From Polaribacter reichenbachii (lineage in GTDB: Bacteria > Bacteroidota > Bacteroidia > Flavobacteriales > Flavobacteriaceae): a stretch of DNA of 64,000 nt. Position numbers and translations under genes: made by a program. The stretch is taken from NCBI RefSeq assembly GCF_001975665.1, contig NZ_CP019419.1:2649501-2713500 (forward strand), read 5' to 3'. The notes beneath the pieces are model-generated. The model ran no database searches, was not told where the DNA came from, and saw nothing but the letters and a program-made list of their open reading frames with translations. This document shows positions 35,724 to 42,452 of the stretch, one piece after another (positions within the stretch are counted from its first letter, which is position 1; each line of letters starts with the position of its first letter).

Positions 35724-36817
35724 TGATTTGGTTTTGAAATCAAATTAGCACTAAATATACTAATTTGAATCAATAATAAACCGATTTCTAAAAATGGTAA
35801 TAGAAAAATGATGTAAGGTTCTTTTAATTTTTTAGCTGATACACCAATTACAATAAATTGTACTATAAAATAAGTAAGTACAATTGGTAACATTATTTGC
35901 CAAGAATAGTAGAAAAATAAGATTGTTCCTAAAACATAAAATATAAGCTTAGAAAAATTAAAAAAGTTCAATAAAAAACGATTTTTAAATTTATACTGTT
36001 TTTGAATTGTATTTTTAATTCTTAATTTTTGAAACCATTTACCAAACGAATAAGTAACATTAGATTCTATAAAACAATTTTGAGAAATCGTAAAAGCAGT
36101 ATTATTTGGTGTAGATGCATCCTTTATAAATAGATCGCCATTATCATTTTTTATTTTTAAGTGATTTATAAAACCTTTTACTTTAAAGAACTCACTTTTT
36201 TTGTAGGCTAAATTATCACCAAAAGCCATAAAAGGAGCACCTAATTTGGTAAAAGAAAAACACTGAATAGCACTTAATAAGTTTTCGAAACGGATAAAGA
36301 AATTTAGTAAAGAACTTTTATTGGCGTATTTACTGTATCCTAAAACTATAGATTTCTTAGGCGTAAATTCTTTACTCATTTCTGCAATCCAAGTATCAGA
36401 AGTTGGTTTACAATTGGCTTCAGAAAATAATAAATGCTCGTATTTGGCAGCTTTAATACCTAAAGTTAAGGCATATTTTTTGTTGCCCCAAAACGCCTCA
36501 TTATTTTCAATATCTAAAATTTTAATGTTTTCATTTTCTTTTTTAAAAGTTTCAATTACTTCAGCAGTATTGTCTGATGATGCATTATTTAATAAAAGAA
36601 TTTCTAACTTCGAATATTTTTGAGAAAGAATAAAAGGTAAATTTTCTTGTAACTCTTTGGCACAATTTTTTGCAAAAATAATTACAGAAACAGGATCTTG
36701 TTCCGTAAGTTTTTTTCTATTTTTTTTAGCAGAAAGAAAGTTAGAAAAAACGAGGTAGTAAATGACTTGTATAGCTGTAAAAACTACAAATGTGTAGAAA
36801 ACTACAGATATAATCAT
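35714..36817 (-). CDS. Membrane glycosyltransferase family 2, with degenerate DxD
   Basis: A 367-residue GT-A fold protein with an N-terminal TM (VVFYTFVVFTAIQVIYYLVF) and about two C-terminal TM segments. The donor-binding block is present (PVSVIIFAKNCAKELQENLPFILSQKY; LLNNASSDNT). Where this family has an Asp-x-Asp (usually TDADC or similar), this protein has FSEANCKP, and no QxxRW follows, so it is non-processive and could be catalytically altered. It is the first of the four-gene leftward unit with the ECF sigma factor. Function is unclear. Confidence 0.75.
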   Translation of the reverse strand: MIISVVFYTFVVFTAIQVIYYLVFSNFLSAKKNRKKLTEQDPVSVIIFAKNCAKELQENLPFILSQKYSKLEILLLNNASSDNTAEVIETFKKENENIKILDIENNEAFWGNKKYALTLGIKAAKYEHLLFSEANCKPTSDTWIAEMSKEFTPKKSIVLGYSKYANKSSLLNFFIRFENLLSAIQCFSFTKLGAPFMAFGDNLAYKKSEFFKVKGFINHLKIKNDNGDLFIKDASTPNNTAFTISQNCFIESNVTYSFGKWFQKLRIKNTIQKQYKFKNRFLLNFFNFSKLIFYVLGTILFFYYSWQIMLPIVLTYFIVQFIVIGVSAKKLKEPYIIFLLPFLEIGLLLIQISIFSANLISKPNHWK

Positions 36818-36831
36818 TGTAATATTAGTAA

Positions 36832-37035
36832 TTAATTATGCTGTGGTTCTGCACAAGAATCAAACTGGTCTGGTGTTTTACCACAAAACCCACAAGCTTC
36901 ACCACTTTCATTTAACATAGGGTTTTGACTAGCACAAGTACCAGCAAATTCACCATCTTTTTTTGCCCAAATTTTAATAGCAATTCCTGCAACACCAAGA
37001 GCCAATAATCCTAAAGTAAGCAATAGTAATTTCAT
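36832..37035 (-). CDS. Small Cys-rich membrane or secreted protein
   Basis: A 67-residue protein with one N-terminal hydrophobic helix (MKLLLLTLGLLALGVAGIAIKIW) and a short outward domain containing four cysteines: GTCASQNPM, EACGFCGK and SCAEPQHN. The CGFCG pair recalls a small metal or redox site, but no family function is known. It starts a leftward unit, and the glycosyltransferase start follows 14 bases downstream. Similar small proteins recur in Flavobacteriia as 'membrane or secreted protein'. Confidence 0.65.
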   Translation of the reverse strand: MKLLLLTLGLLALGVAGIAIKIWAKKDGEFAGTCASQNPMLNESGEACGFCGKTPDQFDSCAEPQHN

Positions 37036-37165
37036 AAATAATAATTCTTATGCAAAGATACATATTCTAATTTTTATGCTAAAAATTCTATTGCAAAAAT
37101 ATTACGTTCGTGACTTTTTAAATTTTATAGTGTCGAAAAAGTATAACTAATTAAAATCAAAAAAA

Positions 37166-37996
37166 ATGGAAACATTCACAGAATCATTAAAAAACTTTTA
37201 CAATACAATTTCGGCAGGTTTAGGAAACTGGGGTTTACAATTAATTGGTGCAGTTGCAGCTTTAATAATTGGACTTTGGGTTATTAGAATGATAATGAAT
37301 GGAATTTCCAAAATTTTTGAAAAAAGAACAATAGACGAAACTTTACAACCATTTTTATTAACCACTTTAGGTTTTATTTTAAAATTATTATTAATTATTT
37401 CAATAGCAGGTATTGTAGGTTTACCAATGGCTTCTTTTGCAGCATTATTGGCAGGTGTAGGTTTAGCAATTGGAGCTGCATTTAATGGTTCTTTAGGTCA
37501 TATTGCATCTGGTGTAATGCTTTTAATTTTTAGACCTTTTAAAGTAGGCGATTTAATAAAAACCAATGGTGCTTTTGGTTTTGTAAAAGAAATATCAGTT
37601 TTTGTAACTGTAATAGAAACCTTTCAGAACGAAACAGAAATAATTCCGAATTCAGCAATTACAGCAAATAAAATTACAAACCTTACTAAAATTGGTAATT
37701 TAAGAATAGATATGCCTTTTGCAATTCGTTATGGTGCAGATATTTCAAAAGCCAAAGAAATTGTAATGAATATTCTTAAAAACGATGCTAATGTTTTAAA
37801 CGATGGCAATGTAGCACCAAGAGTTGCCGTTAATAATTTAGGAGAAAACAGTGTAGAACTTTTGGCTTTACCTTATGTAGATTGTAATAATTATTGGGAT
37901 GTTTTTTGGGACACAAGACAAAAAATTGTTGAGGCTTTAAGTAATGCAGGCTATGAGGCTCCTTTACCACAAAGAGTTGTTACAATGACTAAATAA
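37166..37996 (+). CDS. MscS-family mechanosensitive channel
   Basis: A 276-residue small-conductance mechanosensitive channel that opens under membrane tension to release solutes on osmotic downshift. It has three TM segments; the pore helix TM3 carries the Gly/Ala pattern ASFAALLAGVGLAIGAAFNGSLGHIASG. The cytoplasmic beta domain follows (FRPFKVGDLIKTNGAFGFVKEI, then ETEIIPNSAI). The length is typical of MscS (286 in E. coli). A terminator follows. Confidence 0.93.
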   Translation: METFTESLKNFYNTISAGLGNWGLQLIGAVAALIIGLWVIRMIMNGISKIFEKRTIDETLQPFLLTTLGFILKLLLIISIAGIVGLPMASFAALLAGVGLAIGAAFNGSLGHIASGVMLLIFRPFKVGDLIKTNGAFGFVKEISVFVTVIETFQNETEIIPNSAITANKITNLTKIGNLRIDMPFAIRYGADISKAKEIVMNILKNDANVLNDGNVAPRVAVNNLGENSVELLALPYVDCNNYWDVFWDTRQKIVEALSNAGYEAPLPQRVVTMTK

Positions 37997-38016
37997 TTCG
38001 AAACAAAAATAAATTT

Positions 38017-38048
38017 AAAAAGACTGTTCTATTGAGCAGTCTTTTTTT
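38017..38048 (+). terminator. Intrinsic terminator after the MscS gene
   Basis: AAAAAGACTGTTC (from 38017) pairs with GAGCAGTCTTTTT (from 38034) across a TATT loop with one G-T wobble, followed by T to 38048. It separates the channel gene from the ECF sigma gene. Confidence 0.85.
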
Positions 38049-38076
38049 GTATGTTTACTTTTTTTGACAATAAAAT

Positions 38077-38658
38077 TTGAACGAACAAAACTTTATAAAT
38101 AATTTAAAACAAGGAAAACAATCTGCTTTTAGTCAGCTTTTAGATGATTATCAACAGAAAGTTTTTAGCACTTGTATTTCTTTTATACCTAATAAAGAAG
38201 ATGCAGAAGATGTTGCACAAGAAGTCTTTTTAGAAGTTTTTAAATCGATAAATAAGTTTAAAGGCGATTCTAAACTCTCTACTTGGATTTATAGAATTGC
38301 AACCAATAAATGTCTGGAATTCATCAGAAAAAAAAATACCAAAAAACGATTTGCTTTTATGCAATCTATTATGGGTAATGAAATGCCATTAGATAAAACA
38401 AGTTATTTTACTGAGTTTAATCACCCAGGAATTTTATTAGAAAATAAAGAAAAATCTGCCACAATTTTTAAGGCGATAAATACCTTGCCAGATTCGCAAA
38501 AAGTGGTATTTACTTTAGCTAAGATTGATGGTAAAAGTTATCAAGAAATAGTAGAAATTACAGGTAAAAGTTTATCATCTGTAGAATCTATAATGTTTAG
38601 AGCAAAAAAAGCATTAAAAGAAAAATTAGCAATTGTTTATAAAAATGAATCATATTAA
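38077..38658 (+). CDS. ECF-type RNA polymerase sigma factor, head of envelope-stress regulon
   Basis: A 193-residue sigma factor with region 2 (FSQLLDDYQQKVFSTCISFIPNKEDAEDVAQEVFLEVF; STWIYRIATNKCLEFIRKK) and region 4 (LPDSQKVVFTLAKIDGKSYQEIVEITGKSLSSVESIMFRAKKAL). The start is TTG, giving MNEQNFINNLKQGKQSAF, the usual N-terminus. It is followed by a one-TM putative anti-sigma factor and a CpxP-like protein, the CnrH/CnrY/CnrX order. Six copies of one non-housekeeping promoter follow in the next 7 kb; it is the obvious candidate to read them. No such promoter precedes the sigma gene itself. Confidence 0.9.
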   Translation: MNEQNFINNLKQGKQSAFSQLLDDYQQKVFSTCISFIPNKEDAEDVAQEVFLEVFKSINKFKGDSKLSTWIYRIATNKCLEFIRKKNTKKRFAFMQSIMGNEMPLDKTSYFTEFNHPGILLENKEKSATIFKAINTLPDSQKVVFTLAKIDGKSYQEIVEITGKSLSSVESIMFRAKKALKEKLAIVYKNESY

Positions 38659-38700
38659 GTTGTTAAAAATTAAATAAATAGAATATTTTTATAAAGAGCG

Positions 38701-38727
38701 CAAGTTTTTATAAGATAAAGCATCTAA
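38701..38727 (+). promoter_or_regulatory. ECF-type promoter P1 (CAAG-N16-CATCTAA)
   Basis: CAAGTTTTTA begins at 38701 and CATCTAA at 38721, exactly 20 bases apart. It lies between the sigma gene and the putative anti-sigma gene, whose ATG is 36 bases beyond the -10-like box. It is one of six identical-spacing copies in this cluster. Confidence 0.75.
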
Positions 38728-38762
38728 ATAATTGTAAAATTATTTTATCAAAAAGAATAAAG

Positions 38763-39080
38763 ATGAAATCTAAGAAAGAAATAGAAAATAATATTGATGA
38801 TACTTTTAAGATATTAGACAATATAGAAGAGGTGAAAGTAAATCACTTTTTTAAACATAAGGTTTTGCAACAATTAGAAAACATAAAAGAAGAAAAATCA
38901 AAAATATTGGGTTGGTTTTCTCCTCAGTTACAAATGGCAACTTTAGGTTTGGTTTTATTATTAAATGTTGGTGCATTATTTTATGCATATTCATCTCAAG
39001 AAGTAAGTAATACTGTAACTTTAGAGAGTTTTGCACAAGAATATTCTTTGCAATCTGAAACGAATTCCATTTTAAATTAA
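38763..39080 (+). CDS. Putative one-TM anti-sigma factor (CnrY-like position)
   Basis: A 105-residue protein with a soluble N-terminal helical part (about 1-58: IENNIDDTFKILDNIEEVKVNHFFKHKVLQQLEN in register), one TM (LQMATLGLVLLLNVGALFYAY) and a short outer tail. Small size, a cytoplasmic helical N-terminus, a single TM and a place right after an ECF sigma gene are what is expected of a membrane anti-sigma factor. Sequence similarity to a named family is not evident. P1 lies just upstream and the CpxP-like gene follows after 7 bases. Confidence 0.6.
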   Translation: MKSKKEIENNIDDTFKILDNIEEVKVNHFFKHKVLQQLENIKEEKSKILGWFSPQLQMATLGLVLLLNVGALFYAYSSQEVSNTVTLESFAQEYSLQSETNSILN

Positions 39081-39087
39081 GACAAAA

Positions 39088-39597
39088 ATGAAATCAAAAT
39101 TACTTCCAATATTATTAGTGGTACTCATTCTTTTAAATGGTGTTTTAATTTTTATGTTGATAAAAAAGCCACATTTAAACAGAAAAAATAATGCAGAAAG
39201 AGGTTTTTTAATAGAACAATTACAGTTTTCTGAAGAGCAACAAGAAAAGTTTAAAAGCCTAGATAACATCCACAGAAAAAAAATGTTAAATTTTGATCAA
39301 AGAATTAGAAAACAAAAAGATATTTTATTCAATTCTTTTGCTGATGAAACTAAAAATATTGATTCTCTAGCGACTGTTGCAGGTAATCTAGAAATAAAAA
39401 AAGAGTTAGAAGTATTTCATTTCTTTAAATCTGTCAGAAAAATTTGTACATCAGAACAACAAAAAAAGTTTGACGTAATTATAAATAATGCCATAAAAGG
39501 AAATAATTCTAGACCACCTGTAAACGGTGAAAATCATCTACCAAGAAGAGAAGGTATGCCTCCAAGAGGAGAAGGAATGCCTCCTCCTCCAGGATAA
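39088..39597 (+). CDS. CpxP/Spy/CnrX-like periplasmic sensor or chaperone
   Basis: A 169-residue protein with an uncleaved-looking N-terminal anchor (LPILLVVLILLNGVLIFMLI) and a helical periplasmic domain of the heavy-metal-sensor/Spy type (LIEQLQFSEEQQEKFKSLDNIHRKKMLNFDQRIRKQKDILF, LTxxQ-like element EQQKKFD). The C-terminus is Pro/Gly/Arg-rich (REGMPPRGEGMPPPPG). In the Cnr system a protein of this fold (CnrX) senses metal outside and controls the anti-sigma factor, and position supports the same here. The signal sensed is unknown. It ends in a terminator with a 17-base T-run. Confidence 0.72.
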   Translation: MKSKLLPILLVVLILLNGVLIFMLIKKPHLNRKNNAERGFLIEQLQFSEEQQEKFKSLDNIHRKKMLNFDQRIRKQKDILFNSFADETKNIDSLATVAGNLEIKKELEVFHFFKSVRKICTSEQQKKFDVIINNAIKGNNSRPPVNGENHLPRREGMPPRGEGMPPPPG

Positions 39598-39678
39598 TTA
39601 GTTTGTGATCTGTTATAAATTTAGTTTCATATAAAATTTTATAATCATATAAACTCATTTCTTTCTATAAACTCATTT

Positions 39679-39724
39679 AACCTATATCATTTTAAATATG
39701 ATGTAGGTTTTTTTTTTTTTTTTT
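39679..39724 (+). terminator. Intrinsic terminator with 17-base T-run
   Basis: AACCTATATCAT (39679-39690) pairs over 12 positions (one wobble) with ATGATGTAGGTT (39698-39709), and T continues to 39724. It ends the sigma/anti-sigma/CpxP unit. The rest of the 288-base gap holds only promoter P2 and its upstream element. Confidence 0.9.
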
Positions 39725-39808
39725 GTTTCAAACAATTGTCAATTAGTGTTTTGTGTTGTTTTTGTGGGTGTTTTTATCATTCTATAAATCATCATTAATT
39801 TTTTATTT

Positions 39809-39828
39809 TGTTAAACTTAAGTTAATGA
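39809..39828 (+). promoter_or_regulatory. Upstream element of promoter P2, shared with P5
   Basis: TGTTAAACTTAAGTTAATGA matches 43610-43629 at 19 of 20 positions, and both copies begin exactly 23 bases before the CAAG of their promoter. It could be an activator site or an extended UP-type element confined to these two promoters. Confidence 0.55.
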
Positions 39829-39831
39829 CAA

Positions 39832-39858
39832 CAAGTTTTATAAAGCAACAGCATCTTA
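39832..39858 (+). promoter_or_regulatory. ECF-type promoter P2
   Basis: CAAGTTTTAT begins at 39832 and CATCTTAA at 39852, again 20 bases start to start. It lies 28 bases before the ATG of the EF-hand protein and just after a strong terminator, so this gene needs its own promoter. Confidence 0.75.
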
Positions 39859-39885
39859 ATACACATAACATTTAAAAATATAAAA

Positions 39886-40170
39886 ATGAAAAAATCAATT
39901 TTAACAGTAGCAGTAATTTTATTAAGTTTTACAGCAGTATCTGCACAAGAAAATAATGATGAAAAAAGAAGAGAAGGACCACCATCTGTAGAACAATTAA
40001 TTAAAGAATTAGATAAAGATGAAGATGGAAAAATTTCTAAAAAAGAAGCAAAGGGACCAATAAAAAAAGATTTTAAAAAGATCGATACAGACGAAGATGG
40101 TTTTTTAACTAAAGAAGAGTTAGAAAAAGCACCAAAACCAAAAAGAAGAGAAAGACCAGAAAATAAATAA
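39886..40170 (+). CDS. Small exported EF-hand protein
   Basis: A 94-residue exported protein (signal ending FTAVSAQ). Two EF-hand calcium loops are clear: DKDEDGKISKKE at about residues 45-56 and DTDEDGFLTKEE at about residues 65-76, each with Asp/Asp/Asp-Gly/Glu ligands in the right places. The tail is Lys/Arg/Pro-rich (PKPKRRERPENK). It is probably a periplasmic or secreted Ca2+-binding protein. It has its own copy of the cluster promoter (P2). Confidence 0.85.
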   Translation: MKKSILTVAVILLSFTAVSAQENNDEKRREGPPSVEQLIKELDKDEDGKISKKEAKGPIKKDFKKIDTDEDGFLTKEELEKAPKPKRRERPENK

Positions 40171-40178
40171 TTTTAGCA

Positions 40179-40205
40179 CAAGTTTTTTAGAATTAACGCA
40201 TCTAA
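40179..40205 (+). promoter_or_regulatory. ECF-type promoter P3
   Basis: CAAGTTTTTT begins at 40179 and CATCTAA at 40199, 20 bases apart, only 9 bases after the EF-hand stop and 29 before the YHYH gene ATG. Confidence 0.75.
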
Positions 40206-40234
40206 TTATTTAAATACTAATTAAATCAATCAAA

Positions 40235-40999
40235 ATGAAAACCAAAATTATTAAAACCACTTTACTTTTAGCAATGTATTTTACAGCTTTTGTTTCTTGT
40301 AATTCTAGCGAAGATGCAGAAGTAGAAACAGAACCAGAAGTAACAGATGATGTTGTAACAGAATTGCACCCAGCCTTTGCAGCTTTTAACACAGATGCTA
40401 CAGATATTTATTTATCTGGTAATGGAACAACAGTTACTATAGAAACAACAGGTTTACCAAATCACGAAACCATTTACTGGGGAGAAGGTAATACTTTGTA
40501 CAGAGATGAGCCAGGTGTAGCAACTACCCCATCTATTATGTCTAGTAATAACAATTCAGCAACAATTACTGTAGATGCAACACCAGAATTAACAGGTAAT
40601 AGTAGATCTACAGATTTTGATACAATTGGTATAGCAGTTAGTGGAGCATCTATTTTTAACGATCAAGAAGGTGGTGGAGCTTTAGATGCAGCAGCAGCAA
40701 GTTTAGATTGGACTGGTGCTCATATTGGTCCTGGGGTTTACCACTATCATTTAGAACCAAAAGCTTTTTCTGATGATGATGAAAACTTAGTTGGTGTACT
40801 TTTAGATGGTGTTTTTCTTTATGGTAGAAAATGTAACTCAACTGGTACATATCCTGTAGATTTAGATACTTCTGGTGGACATACATCAGCAACTCAATAT
40901 ACTGCTGGCGAGCAAGAATATCATTATCATATTATTAATGAATTATATTCTACAACAGGCTCTTATATAGCCTTTGCAGGTCCTTATCAAGGTTATTAA
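40235..40999 (+). CDS. YHYH-domain lipoprotein
   Basis: A 254-residue lipoprotein (signal YFTAFVSCNSSED, followed by an acidic linker). The YHYH domain has its name-giving motif twice, GVYHYHLEP near residue 165 and EQEYHYHIINEL near residue 230, plus GVLLDGVFLYGRKC and GGHTSATQ. Clustered histidines suggest metal binding, but the family's biochemical role is not established. It begins a three-gene unit driven by P3 with the MORN and SCO proteins; the next ATG follows one base after its stop. Confidence 0.85.
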   Translation: MKTKIIKTTLLLAMYFTAFVSCNSSEDAEVETEPEVTDDVVTELHPAFAAFNTDATDIYLSGNGTTVTIETTGLPNHETIYWGEGNTLYRDEPGVATTPSIMSSNNNSATITVDATPELTGNSRSTDFDTIGIAVSGASIFNDQEGGGALDAAAASLDWTGAHIGPGVYHYHLEPKAFSDDDENLVGVLLDGVFLYGRKCNSTGTYPVDLDTSGGHTSATQYTAGEQEYHYHIINELYSTTGSYIAFAGPYQGY

Positions 41000-41000
41000 A

Positions 41001-41621
41001 ATGAAAAATATCATCTTATCTTTATGTGTAGTAACTTTTTATTGTCTGGGATGCAATTCTGTATCTGATACTAAAAAAGAAGAATTAAAACCTATAGAAA
41101 AAGTAGTAATTAATTCTTTTACTATTCATAAAGATAGTTTAGTTTTAAATGGTAATCAGGGCAATTGGTATTATAAAAACAAACTTTTTTCTGGTTATGC
41201 TGTAAAATATTATCCAAATAATTCTTTAAAAGAAAAAATAGGATTTTTTAACGGAAAAAAGCAAAACGAATACAGACAATGGTTTGCAAATGGAGTTTTA
41301 AAATTAGAATCACATTATAATCAGAATGTGTTAGTTGGTAGTTATAAAACTTGGTGGAATAATGATGTTTTAGCCTCTGAAGTCAATTACTTAAAAGGTA
41401 AAAAGCAAGGTGTTGAACTAAAATGGTTTAAAGACGGAACATTATCAAGAAAAAGAAATTTGGTAGATGGTAGAGAAGAAGGTTTGCAAAAAGCTTGGCT
41501 AGAAAACGGAAAGTTGTATGTAAATTATGAAGCTAAAAACGGAAGAGTTTTCGGAATGAAAAGAGCAAACTCTTGTTATCAACTTAAAAACGAAAAGATT
41601 GAAGAAAGTAAAAAAATATAG
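41001..41621 (+). CDS. MORN/YwqK-type repeat lipoprotein
   Basis: A 206-residue lipoprotein (signal CVVTFYCLGCNS). It contains a run of MORN/YwqK-type repeats, about 23 residues each: FSGYAVKYYPNNSLKEKIGF, FNGKKQNEYRQWFANGVLKL, VGSYKTWWNNDVLASEVNY, KQGVELKWFKDGTLSRKRN and EEGLQKAWLENGKLYVNYE. Annotation pipelines call these 'YwqK family antitoxin', but no toxin is present and a structural or envelope role is more likely. The SCO gene starts 23 bases before its stop. Confidence 0.82.
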   Translation: MKNIILSLCVVTFYCLGCNSVSDTKKEELKPIEKVVINSFTIHKDSLVLNGNQGNWYYKNKLFSGYAVKYYPNNSLKEKIGFFNGKKQNEYRQWFANGVLKLESHYNQNVLVGSYKTWWNNDVLASEVNYLKGKKQGVELKWFKDGTLSRKRNLVDGREEGLQKAWLENGKLYVNYEAKNGRVFGMKRANSCYQLKNEKIEESKKI

Positions 41622-42261
41622 TTTTTTAATGATTGCTTTTCTTTTTTTTATAGGATGTAAAAAGCAAAATAACAAAACATTTACAAGTAGAGTTAGTGAG
41701 TTACCTTATTATAATGAAGCTTCATTTACACCAAAATGGATTGCTTCAAATTCTGATGAATTAAAGAAATTTCATAAAATTCCTGATTTTGAATTTATCA
41801 ACCAAAATGGAGAAACTATCACCCAAAAAATTTTCGAAAATAAGATTTATGTCACAGATTTTTTCTTTACAACTTGCCCTGGCATTTGCCCAATGATGAC
41901 AAAAAATATGCATCTAGTTCAAGAAGCTTTTAAAAATGATGATACAGTTTTAATGCTTTCTCATTCAGTTACACCAACAATAGATTCTGTGCCACAATTA
42001 AAAAAATATGCAATAGATAAAAATATTGGTAAGAATTGGCATTTAGTTACAGGTAATAAAAAAGAAATTTACGATTTAGGTAGAACTGCTTATTTTGTAG
42101 AAAATGATTTAGGAGAGCCAAAAGGAATAAACGATTTTTTGCACACCGAAAATTTTATTTTAGTTGATAAAAATAAACACATAAGAGGTATTTACAACGG
42201 ATTAAATAAAAACTCAGTAAAACAATTAATTGCAGATATAAAAGCATTAAAAAAAGAATAA
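41599..42261 (+). CDS. SCO1/SenC-family copper chaperone or thiol protein
   Basis: A 220-residue lipoprotein of the SCO family, thioredoxin-fold proteins that deliver copper to cytochrome oxidase or act in thiol redox. The copper-binding CPGICPMM (CxxxC) lies at about residue 95, and the third ligand His is in NDFLHTENFILVDK. The start is TTG, giving MKKVKKYSFLMIAFLFFIGC, a proper lipoprotein signal; an ATG ten codons later would leave too short an n-region. It overlaps the MORN gene by 23 bases and ends in a terminator. The copper link of this cluster rests mostly on this gene. Confidence 0.88.
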   Translation: MKKVKKYSFLMIAFLFFIGCKKQNNKTFTSRVSELPYYNEASFTPKWIASNSDELKKFHKIPDFEFINQNGETITQKIFENKIYVTDFFFTTCPGICPMMTKNMHLVQEAFKNDDTVLMLSHSVTPTIDSVPQLKKYAIDKNIGKNWHLVTGNKKEIYDLGRTAYFVENDLGEPKGINDFLHTENFILVDKNKHIRGIYNGLNKNSVKQLIADIKALKKE

Positions 42262-42264
42262 ACA

Positions 42265-42325
42265 TTTAAATTTGGTTGATTTGAATAAAAGGCTTCTAAC
42301 TTCGGTTTGAAGCCTTTTTTTATTT
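42265..42325 (+). repeat. Copy 1 of a 60-bp direct repeat containing a UUCG terminator
   Basis: Begins TTTAAATTTGGTTGATTTGA and continues through the terminator stem. It matches 45907-45968 at roughly 85% with no large gap, including the 14-base tract upstream of the hairpin, so conservation extends beyond the stem itself. The loop region contains ACTTCGGT in both copies. Confidence 0.65.
42287..42321 (+). terminator. Intrinsic terminator after the SCO gene
   Basis: AAAAGGCTTC (42287-42296) pairs with GAAGCCTTTT (42309-42318), with an inner AAC-TTCG-GTT mini-stem in the loop and T to 42321. It ends the YHYH-MORN-SCO unit. Confidence 0.85.
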
Positions 42326-42340
42326 TTTATTAAAGAAGAA

Positions 42341-42367
42341 CAAGTTTTTAAAATGGATTGCATCTAA
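42341..42367 (+). promoter_or_regulatory. ECF-type promoter P4
   Basis: CAAGTTTTTA begins at 42341 and CATCTAA at 42361, 20 bases apart, directly after the terminator. The leader to the next ATG is longest here (about 85 bases). Confidence 0.75.
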
Positions 42368-42452
42368 AAAACAAAACAATATAAAATTAAAACTAAGAAT
42401 ACAGTTTAAAACTATTTTACATTAAAGCTGTACTCTATAAAAACATTTAAAA

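Noticed and set aside
36321..36623. A 100-codon + strand frame opposite the glycosyltransferase gene
   Set aside because: It is a shadow of the well-supported minus-strand GT-A gene and shows no recognisable domain or start context.
39700..39724. 17-base T-run as a phase-variable tract
   Set aside because: It directly follows a 12-bp terminator stem and lies outside coding and promoter spacer sequence; termination explains it fully.
41001..41621. YwqK-type protein as the antitoxin of a toxin-antitoxin pair
   Set aside because: It is a MORN-repeat lipoprotein, therefore exported, and no toxin-like gene is adjacent; the name is an annotation habit.
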